Shown one piece after another: positions 35,072 through 43,625 of a stretch of 64,000 nucleotides of DNA (its first letter is position 1; every line of letters begins with the position of its first letter). This DNA is from Rhodococcus sp. KBS0724. Lineage in GTDB: Bacteria; Actinomycetota; Actinomycetes; Mycobacteriales; Mycobacteriaceae. The position numbers and the translations under genes were made by a program. A model generated the notes under the pieces. It searched no databases. It saw only the letters and a list, made by a program, of their open reading frames with translations, and was not told the DNA's origin. Where the stretch lies: positions 186,001-250,000 of the forward strand of contig NZ_VCBX02000001.1 in NCBI RefSeq assembly GCF_005938745.2, written 5' to 3'.

Positions 35072-36671
35072 GAATGAACTCGATCGCCTCCGTGAAGTAC
35101 TTTGGCGGTGCCAGGACATCATCGCTCTCAGCGATTCGCAGCGCAGCCTCAGTCTTGTTGTTGGTCATCCAGGTCTCCAGGTTCGCCCTGTCCGTCACAC
35201 CCAGCACCTTTCGCATCCGACTTTCGTCTGGGTTCGCAGTTAGCACTTGGGGCTCGAGCGTATGGCCCAGTGATACATCGCCGATGAACACGCGCCGCGA
35301 AACTTCGTCGGTGAGATAGCTGATTTCGTCGAGGAGTTCGGCAGGGTCACTGCCGTCGTTGTCTCGGAGTGCGGCGCAGCGCTTGTCGAGAGCTTTGGCA
35401 AGTTCGAGACAGCGTTTGAGTGCGAGGCCTCGCATGCTGATGACGTCTACGCCGTCTTCAATCGGCCGCTGGCCACGGGCGTCCAGGTAGAATTTCTCGA
35501 ACAGTATTTCGTCCGAAGGGCCCTCCACCAGTACAAAGCGATCGGCGAGCACCATCCGGAGAGTGTCGTACCCCGGGAGTTTCTTGTAGTAGGCCACGGT
35601 ATCGTCGGGGAGCTCGTCCAACGAAATAGCTCGACCGTCGGAGATGAACATGAGCCCGTTCAAACCGAGGCGATTCAGCACAAACGAACTGTGGGTGGTG
35701 ACGAACAGTTGCTGACCGTCACTGGCGAGCGTTTCAATTCGACGCAGGAGCGCGTTCAGGCTGGTATGCGATAGATGATTCTCCGGCTCCTCGATCATCA
35801 CTACGTGCGCCGAGCTAGCTTGATTTCCCATCGCGAGCGCGATTTTGATTGCTGCTTGTTGCCCTTGGCCGGCCATCCCGAAGGGGAGCTCAGCAACGTG
35901 CGGGACGACGCTGGTGTCCCAGGAACCTCGTGCGGACTGGTCCATCGCCAGAGAAAGGCGCTTGTCGCCAAGCGCACCCTCGAGCTGCGAGATCTTGTCA
36001 TTTACTTCTTGCAGATGTTCGACCGTCATAGTTTCCTTGACGGAGCGGAAGGCGAGGGAAACGGCAGCTTTCTGCTGTGTCTCTAAGTGGTCGCTGAGGA
36101 TTTGTCGCAGATGGAAATCGACCCCGTTGCTTGACCGAATCGTCCGGGAATCGATGATTGCAGTGGTCAGTTCCTTCGGGCGCGTAGTGAGCACGACGTC
36201 ACCGAAAGAGCGCCAATCCACCATGTAGTACTCAACAGGCAGTATCGAACTGTCGGACTTGAGATGAGCCTCAGTCTCCATGGAATACTCCGGATTTGGC
36301 GCTACTCGAAGGCAGACGCCCGCGCACTCCCGTGTGGGCACCTCAGAGTTGTTCGCCCCGAACAACTTACGTTGGAAATCATCTCGATCACACAGAAAGA
36401 CCTCGATGGTGATCTCCGGTGGCGCAACAGGTTTACCTTCTTCTCGAGCGCGGAAGAACTCGATGACATCTTGTTGGTTGAACCAGAAGGGGTTCAGTTC
36501 CTCTGCAGCAGTTCGACCGTTGACGCGGCCGGTCAGTGCTAGACCGATGGCCTCCAGCAGGGTCGATTTCCCGGACTCGTTCTCACCTACAAGAATGTTG
36601 AAGCGAGGGTGTGGTGCGAACGTGAATTCGCGGAACTTGCGGTATCCGCTGATGCGAATCTTTTCGATCAC
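35058..36671 (-). CDS. OLD-family ATPase/TOPRIM nuclease, GajA-like
   Basis: 537 residues. N-terminal ABC-type ATPase: Walker A GENESGKST (29-37), a signature-like MAGQGQQA (about 266-273), Walker B VVMIEEPENHL with Glu294/295, and the H-loop TTHSSF (His327). C-terminal TOPRIM: FVLVEGPSDEILFEKFY (Glu383), RDNDGSD (about 436-442), TLEPQVL and the late NKTEAAL motif typical of class 2 OLD/GajA. Such proteins nick or cut DNA. Upstream and cotranscribed with the UvrD-like gene (14-bp overlap), the gene order of Gabija gajA-gajB. Base composition is visibly lower in GC than the flanking core genes, suggesting transfer. Confidence 0.88.
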   Translation of the reverse strand: MIEKIRISGYRKFREFTFAPHPRFNILVGENESGKSTLLEAIGLALTGRVNGRTAAEELNPFWFNQQDVIEFFRAREEGKPVAPPEITIEVFLCDRDDFQRKLFGANNSEVPTRECAGVCLRVAPNPEYSMETEAHLKSDSSILPVEYYMVDWRSFGDVVLTTRPKELTTAIIDSRTIRSSNGVDFHLRQILSDHLETQQKAAVSLAFRSVKETMTVEHLQEVNDKISQLEGALGDKRLSLAMDQSARGSWDTSVVPHVAELPFGMAGQGQQAAIKIALAMGNQASSAHVVMIEEPENHLSHTSLNALLRRIETLASDGQQLFVTTHSSFVLNRLGLNGLMFISDGRAISLDELPDDTVAYYKKLPGYDTLRMVLADRFVLVEGPSDEILFEKFYLDARGQRPIEDGVDVISMRGLALKRCLELAKALDKRCAALRDNDGSDPAELLDEISYLTDEVSRRVFIGDVSLGHTLEPQVLTANPDESRMRKVLGVTDRANLETWMTNNKTEAALRIAESDDVLAPPKYFTEAIEFIHGSE

Positions 36672-37224
36672 GACGCCAGATCCCTATCGGATTCGATGGG
36701 ATGTCCGTAATTGCGGACTGATTCGACTTGGGGGTGAAACGAGATGACTTGGAGCGTGGCCATGCTGCCGTTATCTCCTCTTCACACCGAGGTGTGTTCG
36801 CAGGTTTATTTACAAGCTCGCGTTGAACTTAGCGTTGCCCTCCGACACGACCGGCTGGGATCGGCGGGCGGGCTGTCGGTGGACCTGCAGCTAGCGAAAT
36901 TTCAGTATCCGCGCGCAGTGATTCTCGAAGAATCACGGAACGGAGACCGTGAGTCACTGGAAAACTAGCTCTGCTCATCAAATGTCGAGCTAAACGTGCC
37001 GAGCCTTGCGGATTCGAAGACGGGCCGTCGACAAACCATCGGTTTTCGACACCCGGACAGTCGATGCAATCGTGCACGTCGATTCAGTCGGCAACTCGTG
37101 TCGAAAATCTATGTCGGATTACCGCGTTAATAACCATTTCCGACAGATTCGATCAAAAATCGTCGGAGTGTCCGATGAGGAGGCGCTGAGCGAGACCGTC
37201 GTACCTCACAGGCACAATGGCGGG
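36672..37224. other. Intergenic region beside the defence genes (553 bp)
   Basis: Divergent spacer between the OLD-family gene and the HAD hydrolase. It contains a perfect 8-bp hairpin GTGATTCT-CGA-AGAATCAC at 36918-36936. Small open frames (for example 36744-36968) have no ribosome-binding site or recognisable product. No tRNA or attachment site was recognised, so how the island arrived is not shown. Confidence 0.6.
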
Positions 37225-38064
37225 GTGAGCCCAGAGCGTCCGACCAGCCCAGCCCGCCCAACTCTTGTCGCGACAGATGTCGACGGCACGTTGATCAACG
37301 AGGATGAGTTGGTCAGTGCTCGCACCCGCGAAGTGATTCATGCCGTCGTGGAATCGGGAACACCGTTTCTGCTGGCAACCGGTCGTCCGCCGCGCTGGAT
37401 TTCACCGGTCGTCGAAAGCCTGGGATACGCACCTTTGGCGGTCTGCGCTAACGGCGCAGTTGTCTACGACAGTTACGCAGACCGCGTGCTCAGCGCCGCA
37501 ACTCTGTCGGTGGAGGCGCTCATCGAACTTTCGGGGCTGGCGCTCAGCGTGCTTCCCGGTGCCGGCCTGGCAGCCGAACGAGTGGGGGAGAGCGCCCACG
37601 ACGCGGCTACCCCACAATTTGTCAGCTCCCCGGACTACGAACATGCGTGGCTCAACCCCGACAACACGGAGATGTCCGAGGACGATGTCCTGGCGGTGCC
37701 CGCCGTGAAACTGCTGATCCGTCGGCCGGGAATGACAAGCACCGCAATGTACGACGCCCTCGCCCCGCACGTCGGATCGCTGGCAGACATGACGTACTCC
37801 ACGGAGAACGGGCTGATCGAACTCTCGGCGCCGGGCATCACGAAGGCGTCGGGCCTCGTGGCCGCGGCGAAGCAGTTCGGGTTCGACTTGTCCGGATTGG
37901 TGGCGTTCGGCGATATGCCCAACGACATTCCGATGCTCGCGATGGCGGATCTGGGCGTCGCGATGGGCAACGCTCACCCCGAGGCGAAGGCAGCAGCCGA
38001 CGAAGTTACCGAGACCAATTCGCAGCATGGGGTCGCAAAAGTCCTCGAGCGCTGGTGGTCGTAA
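37225..38064 (+). CDS. Cof-type HAD hydrolase (Rv3813c-type)
   Basis: 279 residues from a GTG (VSPERPTSP). HAD phosphatase motif I is ATDVDGTLI (nucleophile Asp), motif II is in LLATGRPPRW, a C2-type cap occupies the middle, motif III is KASGL and motif IV is FGDMPNDIPML. Dephosphorylates sugar phosphates or similar small molecules; the substrate is not predictable. The frame stays open upstream to 37006 but without similarity. Its last codons form the left arm of a terminator hairpin. Confidence 0.92.
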   Translation: MSPERPTSPARPTLVATDVDGTLINEDELVSARTREVIHAVVESGTPFLLATGRPPRWISPVVESLGYAPLAVCANGAVVYDSYADRVLSAATLSVEALIELSGLALSVLPGAGLAAERVGESAHDAATPQFVSSPDYEHAWLNPDNTEMSEDDVLAVPAVKLLIRRPGMTSTAMYDALAPHVGSLADMTYSTENGLIELSAPGITKASGLVAAAKQFGFDLSGLVAFGDMPNDIPMLAMADLGVAMGNAHPEAKAAADEVTETNSQHGVAKVLERWWS

Positions 38065-38085
38065 AACCCACCAGCGCCCGAGGAC
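38041..38085. terminator. Bidirectional terminator overlapping a gene end
   Basis: 17 of 18 positions pair between 38041-38058 and 38068-38085 (arm ends GTCCTCG and CGAGGAC), loop of about 9 bases. It spans the HAD hydrolase stop and serves the convergent amidase gene as well. Confidence 0.85.
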
Positions 38086-38097
38086 TTGTCGCAGGAT

Positions 38098-39996
38098 TTA
38101 TCCCACGGCATTCAGAATCTGTGTGACTACACCGGTGATCTGGTTGAAGATCAGGGCGCCGTTCTCGAAGTCGCTGCGGAAGCCGTCCGGGATCGAGTAT
38201 TCGTCCGAGATGGGGAGTCCGAGGGAACCGAGATCTGATCCGTAGCTCTGCCACGCCTTGAAGATCTCGCCGATCACGGTGTACACGCCTCCGTTGGGGG
38301 AGGTGTAGATCGCGCCGTTCTCGAACAACGCTCCCAGATTGCCGAACTTGGCCTGCAGTTCTCCGGTGAGCGCCTCACCGAGACGGCCGAGGTCGCCGCC
38401 TTCGGCGATCCACTTCTGTGCGAGCGGAGAATTGTCGGTCAACTTCAGAACCTGGTTGACCAGGTCCGTCACGGAAGATCCGGCGCCGGCCACGGTGTCG
38501 GCCGGTGTGGTCGGCTTGGGCTGCACAGGAGTGTTGACGGGATTGGCCGGCGCAGTTACTCCGTTGGCTGCATTGGCTGCGATCTGGCGGATTTCACCCA
38601 TGCGGGAGTACCCGGCGTCACCCGGGCAGGCGGTGCTGCCGACGTCACGGTGAGCGAAGATGATCGGCAAATCGACTGCAGCACCCTGCGGGTACGGCGT
38701 GTACGGCGTGCCTTCGGAGTACATGGTGGTGCGTCCGAGCGGGTTGAGTCCGGCCAACTTGAGTCGCCACCCGAGGAACTGACCAACCGAATTCAGCATC
38801 GCCGACGACGGCTGAACGGTGGAGTAGTCACCCATCATCGCGATACCGACGGTGTTCTCGTTGAAACCACCGGCATGTGCACCCTGGACGGGCTTGTCCA
38901 GACCGCCTGCGCGGCCTTCGAAGATCTGGCCGTACTTGTCGACGAGGACGTTGTATCCGACGTCGCACCAGCCGAGTGTCTGTGCGTGGTAGGCGTAGAT
39001 CGAACGGACGATCCCAGCCGACTCGGCCTTCGTGTAGTTGTTGACACCCGCGGTGTGGTGCACGGTGGCACCGCCGAGGCCGTCGTCGTACGTTGGGTTG
39101 CCGCAGCGCAAGCCTTCGTCCGCACCCCACTGCGCGCGAGTGATCACTGCGGGACCGCCGGTGGAGAACGGCGCCGCAACTGCCTGCAGATTGTCGTCCG
39201 ACGGGCTTGTGCCCGGATCGATGAGCACGGCCGTGACCTCGTCAGCGGTGGTCTCGACCTGGCGAAGCGGCTTCGATACCGATGCCGGGGTGTAACCGAG
39301 TTCGCCTTCGGGAGCCGGGGCGGCCTCAGTGGTGGGCGCAACCTCTGCCGGTGCCGATGAGGCGGGCGCGGGTGCTGCATCGGTTGCCGGTGTGTCACGC
39401 GGCGTCAGGATCTGGATGGCCTTGGTGAGTCCGACGTAGAGGGGTTCGGTGGCGGAGAGAGTCTTTGTCGTTTGTTCGGCGTCGATGGCGTCGGGGGAGA
39501 ACCACGGGCCCCAGATGCCGTCCTCGGACAGTGCGCGGATCTTGGACTGCGCCGAGTCGACGGTGTCCGAGGTCAACGCGACCATGCTGAACGGGGCGTC
39601 GCGAGTGAGTTGCTTGACCACAGCGCCGGGGAATTCCTCATTCTGAACAGGCGTTTCCGTCGGCGCGGCCGGATCGGCCGGTGCCGGCAGAAGCTCCGTC
39701 GGAATCGTGATTCCGGGAGGCAGCGCGATGTCGGTGGGGATCAGTGCCTTCAGATCGCCGAGGTTGATGTCGGGCAGATCGAGCCCCGTCAGTTCCTTGA
39801 GCGGAATGACGATGTCGGGAACCGACGCGAGCAGAACCTGCGAGATCTGGGTGGGCACCGCCACGGACGACGTTTCGTTTGCCGAGCGGACGTCAGGCGT
39901 GTCGTTGGTGAGGCCGTATACCGCAAAAGGACTTGCGACAGCCAGTGCGGCTACGGCCCCAAGTACGAATGAGGGCTTCGGTCGACGGTGTGGCAA
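38098..39996 (-). CDS. Secreted peptidoglycan amidase with LGFP repeats (Rv3811-type)
   Basis: 632 residues. Signal peptide or anchor at about 8-30, an Ala/Pro-rich linker, then a PGRP/amidase-2 domain at about 287-460 with zinc ligands in ATVHHTAGV (His313/314), AHRDVGS (His449) and CPGD (Cys457), cutting the MurNAc-L-Ala bond. The C-terminal 120 residues carry LGFP-type repeats (LGRLGEALTGEL, SLGLPISDEY, DFENGALIFN), thought to bind the mycolyl-arabinogalactan layer. Matches Rv3811 by content and position. Probably acts in cell-wall remodelling outside the membrane. Confidence 0.92.
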   Translation of the reverse strand: MPHRRPKPSFVLGAVAALAVASPFAVYGLTNDTPDVRSANETSSVAVPTQISQVLLASVPDIVIPLKELTGLDLPDINLGDLKALIPTDIALPPGITIPTELLPAPADPAAPTETPVQNEEFPGAVVKQLTRDAPFSMVALTSDTVDSAQSKIRALSEDGIWGPWFSPDAIDAEQTTKTLSATEPLYVGLTKAIQILTPRDTPATDAAPAPASSAPAEVAPTTEAAPAPEGELGYTPASVSKPLRQVETTADEVTAVLIDPGTSPSDDNLQAVAAPFSTGGPAVITRAQWGADEGLRCGNPTYDDGLGGATVHHTAGVNNYTKAESAGIVRSIYAYHAQTLGWCDVGYNVLVDKYGQIFEGRAGGLDKPVQGAHAGGFNENTVGIAMMGDYSTVQPSSAMLNSVGQFLGWRLKLAGLNPLGRTTMYSEGTPYTPYPQGAAVDLPIIFAHRDVGSTACPGDAGYSRMGEIRQIAANAANGVTAPANPVNTPVQPKPTTPADTVAGAGSSVTDLVNQVLKLTDNSPLAQKWIAEGGDLGRLGEALTGELQAKFGNLGALFENGAIYTSPNGGVYTVIGEIFKAWQSYGSDLGSLGLPISDEYSIPDGFRSDFENGALIFNQITGVVTQILNAVG

Positions 39997-40327
39997 GGGA
40001 TGACTCCTCGGTTGTAGTTACTTACGAGCGAATTTCAGGGCCGGTAACGGCCTCGAACAGAATCGTCCGGAACTGGATCCGAGCAGGTCGGAGGCCATGT
40101 TGCGCGGATCAACTCCATCTTTCGGTCGCATATGTCTGCAACTCGTGATGCGGATGTGACTCGTGTGACTGGTGTTGCTAAGTCCAGGCACTCTTGCCAC
40201 ACTAGTCACAAGAGTCCATAACGCTCAACCTTAGGGTGAGACTTTAACTGAATCGTTGTGGACTGGACCGCGTGCGGAGAACCGACTTCGCAACCCCGTG
40301 AGTCCGGCGGTGTTGAGGAGAACGTGG
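39997..40327. promoter_or_regulatory. Divergent promoter region with 9-bp direct repeats (331 bp)
   Basis: Between the amidase and SpoIID genes, both cell-wall enzymes read outward. It contains tandem GTGACTCGT (40156-40164) and GTGACTGGT (40165-40173), and an inverted partner ACACTAGTCAC at 40199-40209 matching GTGACTGGTGT in 10 of 11 positions. This looks like a binding site for a dimeric regulator controlling both genes; the regulator is not known. Confidence 0.5.
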
Positions 40328-41881
40328 ATGGCGAAGAGCGAGCGAAGCGGAACTGCAGGTAAAATGCCTGTTAGACGCCGTTTCTTGGTGAGTGGCCCCG
40401 GTCGACGCCGTTCCGTGATGCGCATCTCCGTGATGGGACTGATTCCCGCTCTGGCGCTCGGAATTGCCGTCGGAGGTATCGGGACTCTCTACCAAGACGA
40501 CCAGTCTGTTATGCCCGTAGTCTCCGCCGACACTCAATTCACACTCTCGGGCCACGGCAACGGCCACGGCCGCGGCATGGGCCAATGGGGCGCCTACGGC
40601 TACGCAAAAAACCAGGGTTGGTCCGGCGAGCGAATTCTCAGCCACTACTACGGCGGCACCGTCCTCGACTCCATGCCGGCCGCTCAGATGAGCGTTCGGC
40701 TGACGGCCCACGACGACGAGACCCTCGACGTGTACTCCGCCGCCGGCCTGGTCGTGAACGGGCAGCGCACCGCACCTGGTGAAGCCGCCCACCTGACCGC
40801 ACTTCCCGGCGGCGGCGCCAGTGTCGTCGTCACCAGCGGCTGCGGCGGCGGTGTCGTCTGGGAAGCGGTCACGGACCATCCGTGGGTGGATCCGGTCGAT
40901 TTGTCTCCGGACCGGCCGGCCGGCCAGTTCTTGACGATGTGCGACGACAACGCCCCGTATCGCGGCGCCCTTGGTGTCGTGCTCGACAACGGTGCGGCGC
41001 GCACGGTCAACCTGCTCGACATGGAGGACTACCTCCTCGGGGTCGTGCCGGTAGAGGCGAAGGCTGAATGGGCCGATTCCGGTGGGGCAGAGGCACTGCG
41101 GGCTCAAGCCGTCGCCGCGCGGTCGTATGCCGCCGTCGAGCATCGCAGCTCCTACGCCGACACGTGCGATACCCAGAACTGCCAGGTCTACGGCGGCGCA
41201 GGCAAGGAAGATCCGCGAACCACCGATGCCGTGCGCAGCACCACAGGCGCCGTTCTCTCACGCGACGGCGACATCGTTGCTACCGAATTCTCCTCGTCCA
41301 CAGGCGGTTACAGCTCAGGTGGCGCCTTCCCGGCCGTGGCAGACGAAGGTGACACCATCTCGCCCAATCACGACTGGACGCAGATGTTTTCCGCGGGCGA
41401 GATCGCGGAGGCCTTCGGGGTCGGTGAATTGACGTCACTGAAGGTTCTCTCGCGAAACGGCCTCGGCGTCGACGGCGGCCGCGTCACCGCTCTCGAAGTT
41501 GTCGGAACAAAGGCAACTGTCGGTGTCACGGGAATGCAGGCAAGGGTGAAATTGGGGCTGAAATCCGACTGGTTCACTATCGGAGACGGCGCTGGTGTGG
41601 TAGAGAGTCCGGTATCGGAAACTGTAGCGCCAGAACTAAACTCGCAAATTACCGATTCGTCCGGTACGGTTGTCGAGACGCCGATCGAGGCAAAGTATCA
41701 GGAGTACGGTGGCGCCACCGGCACTCTCGGTGCCCCGGTCGGGCCGGAGATGCAATTGCCCTCCGAGGCAGGCACCTTCCGCGTCTTCGAAAACGGAACC
41801 ATCATCTGGACCGAGATTTTGGGTGCGCAGGTAGTTGATGCCAACGTGCTCCGCGAGTGGATACCGACGGATATGAGCTAG
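40328..41881 (+). CDS. SpoIID/LytB-domain cell-wall protein with LGFP tail
   Basis: 517 residues from the ATG at 40328, with GAGGAG seven bases upstream. An N-terminal membrane anchor (ISVMGLIPALALGIAVGG) is followed by the SpoIID signature GHGNGHGRGMGQWGAYGYA and GGTVLDS, the core DYLLGVVPVEAKAEW with AVAARSYA, and the EFSSSTGGYS motif. SpoIID proteins are lytic transglycosylase-like enzymes acting on peptidoglycan glycan strands. The last 60 residues contain an LGFP-like unit (EYGGATGTLGAPVGPE). No orthologue sits here in M. tuberculosis as far as I know. Confidence 0.9.
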   Translation: MAKSERSGTAGKMPVRRRFLVSGPGRRRSVMRISVMGLIPALALGIAVGGIGTLYQDDQSVMPVVSADTQFTLSGHGNGHGRGMGQWGAYGYAKNQGWSGERILSHYYGGTVLDSMPAAQMSVRLTAHDDETLDVYSAAGLVVNGQRTAPGEAAHLTALPGGGASVVVTSGCGGGVVWEAVTDHPWVDPVDLSPDRPAGQFLTMCDDNAPYRGALGVVLDNGAARTVNLLDMEDYLLGVVPVEAKAEWADSGGAEALRAQAVAARSYAAVEHRSSYADTCDTQNCQVYGGAGKEDPRTTDAVRSTTGAVLSRDGDIVATEFSSSTGGYSSGGAFPAVADEGDTISPNHDWTQMFSAGEIAEAFGVGELTSLKVLSRNGLGVDGGRVTALEVVGTKATVGVTGMQARVKLGLKSDWFTIGDGAGVVESPVSETVAPELNSQITDSSGTVVETPIEAKYQEYGGATGTLGAPVGPEMQLPSEAGTFRVFENGTIIWTEILGAQVVDANVLREWIPTDMS

Positions 41882-41912
41882 GGGAAGATCGGTCGATATC
41901 CACCTCGCACAA

Positions 41913-41965
41913 AAACGATTCTGTCGGGCCTCGCCGCAATCCGGTGTAGGCCCGACAGGTCGTTT
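41913..41965. terminator. Bidirectional terminator
   Basis: Perfect 11-bp stem CTGTCGGGCCT/AGGCCCGACAG, extended by AAACGA/TCGTTT on the outside, between the convergent SpoIID and PucR genes. Confidence 0.88.
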
Positions 41966-41976
41966 ACGGCCGGAAA

Positions 41977-43470
41977 TCAGATGGTGGGGGCGTCGCCGAG
42001 CAGTCGATATTCGAGCCACAGTTCGGCGCGTTCGGTCGGGGAGCTGAGATCGAGTTGCAGGAGGCTCTCGATGCGAGCGAGTCTGCTGCGCAACGTATGT
42101 CGATGAATGTTCAGTGCGGTAGCCGCGGTGTCGCCGACTCCGTTGTGGGCCAGCCACATGGCCAAGGTGCGGTAGAGGTCGCTGCCGCCCTTTGCTTCGA
42201 GTAGTGGCCGCAGATGGGCGGCCGCGAAAGCCGACGACCGATCCTGATCGAGAAACGCCGACAATCCACTTTCGGAGAGTTCCGCAAACCGCATCGACGG
42301 TAGGTTTCGCGCACTAGCCTCCGCCGCTGCCTGCGCGGCCTGCCGTCTGGCGCGCGAAAGATCGTCCCACCACAACATGTCCGACACGCCGACGGTTACG
42401 TCGATACCTTTGACGCGAGCGAGAATTCGGCCACTGTCCGTGGCCGAGACAACGGCGATGAGCGCGCCGTCGGTGATGCCGAAGGCCAAATCGCGGCTGA
42501 GGCCGTCGAGCAATGAGACGGACACGCTCTCGAGCAGGCCGACGGGGCCCGCGACGTGAAAGACCTGAAAGGGCTCGACCGGAAATCCGCCCCACAGTTC
42601 TCCGGAAATGTTGCGCGCGAGCGTATTCTGGCCCTCGAAGAGCTGATGCATCGCTACCGTGCGCAAGTGATTCATCGTCAGTTGCGCATCTCGGGTGCGG
42701 GCCGTCATCAATGTCAGCAGGGAAGCCGCGGCAATCACGATGCCCTGATTCAGTGATCCGACGGCGCCGGGGCAGCCGGCGACGAGGTATCCCATCAGCT
42801 TGCCCCGTGACGTAGTCAGCGGATGAGAGATGACGTCCTCGTTCTCGCTCGTGACAAAGCTGACCTCCATCGGGCGGGTATCGCGCTCGGGGGCGGTGCG
42901 CTCGATTCCCGCGGCCGCGGCGGTGTGCGATATCTCGACGGTGTGCCCTGCCGAGTCCAGCAGGGCTGCCCATCCTCCGATCAATTCCGCGACCCGGCGC
43001 ACGACTGCCCGCGTTCCGTTGACCGTCACGGCGGCTTGGAGCAGTCGACGCACACTCTGATAGTTGTTGCGCAGGGCTTTCATGTCGTCCTCGGACTGCG
43101 CCCGAGACACCGTTTTTGTCAGTGCGATGAACGGCGTTCGCAAAGGGACGTCGAGAAGCGGCACGTTGAAACGGGTGGCCGCATCCACAAGAGCCTGCGG
43201 TACTTCCTCGTATCCGAGGCCGGTTCCGAAACCGATTCCCGCAATTCCGACGCCTACCAGGGTCCGCACGAATCGGGTCGTCCCGGCGGCCGTCATGGGT
43301 AGTGACACTCCGGTGATGAGGAGTAGTTCACCGCCGTCGAGGAAGGGCGTCGGGTCGGGTAGTTCGGAGACATGTGCCCAGGTCAGGGTGCGATCGAGCT
43401 GATCGTGTCCGGCCAGGACACGCAGGCCGAACTGTTCGGTCGCGCAGAGCTGACGCAGGGTGATCGGCAT
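41977..43470 (-). CDS. PucR-family transcriptional regulator
   Basis: 497 residues from the ATG at 43470 (MPITLRQLC). N-terminal PucR/purine-catabolism sensor domain (AHVSELPDPTPFLDGGELLLITG, quoted as SELPDPTPFLDGGELLL), a central GGDEF-like region and a C-terminal HTH_30 DNA-binding domain (LNIHRHTLRSRLARIESLL). Such regulators usually activate catabolic genes when sensing their substrate. It is divergent from the amino-acid permease gene (155 bp apart), which is its most likely target. The effector is unknown. Confidence 0.92.
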   Translation of the reverse strand: MPITLRQLCATEQFGLRVLAGHDQLDRTLTWAHVSELPDPTPFLDGGELLLITGVSLPMTAAGTTRFVRTLVGVGIAGIGFGTGLGYEEVPQALVDAATRFNVPLLDVPLRTPFIALTKTVSRAQSEDDMKALRNNYQSVRRLLQAAVTVNGTRAVVRRVAELIGGWAALLDSAGHTVEISHTAAAAGIERTAPERDTRPMEVSFVTSENEDVISHPLTTSRGKLMGYLVAGCPGAVGSLNQGIVIAAASLLTLMTARTRDAQLTMNHLRTVAMHQLFEGQNTLARNISGELWGGFPVEPFQVFHVAGPVGLLESVSVSLLDGLSRDLAFGITDGALIAVVSATDSGRILARVKGIDVTVGVSDMLWWDDLSRARRQAAQAAAEASARNLPSMRFAELSESGLSAFLDQDRSSAFAAAHLRPLLEAKGGSDLYRTLAMWLAHNGVGDTAATALNIHRHTLRSRLARIESLLQLDLSSPTERAELWLEYRLLGDAPTI

Positions 43471-43625
43471 GGGTCCAGTCTGGCACCTTGTTCGCGCCAC
43501 TATGTAGTGCCTGCGGTCACGTTTGTACAAAGTGGAGCCTGTCGCGACGGGGTTCGAGGTCCGACACTGACGCTAGCCAAAAAGCGTCACCCAAATCCCA
43601 CCGAAGAATCCCACAAGGAGTTTCG

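Noticed and set aside
36744..36968. A 74-codon frame beside the defence genes as a third defence component
   Set aside because: No ribosome-binding site, no similarity or structure, atypical composition; more likely intergenic DNA.
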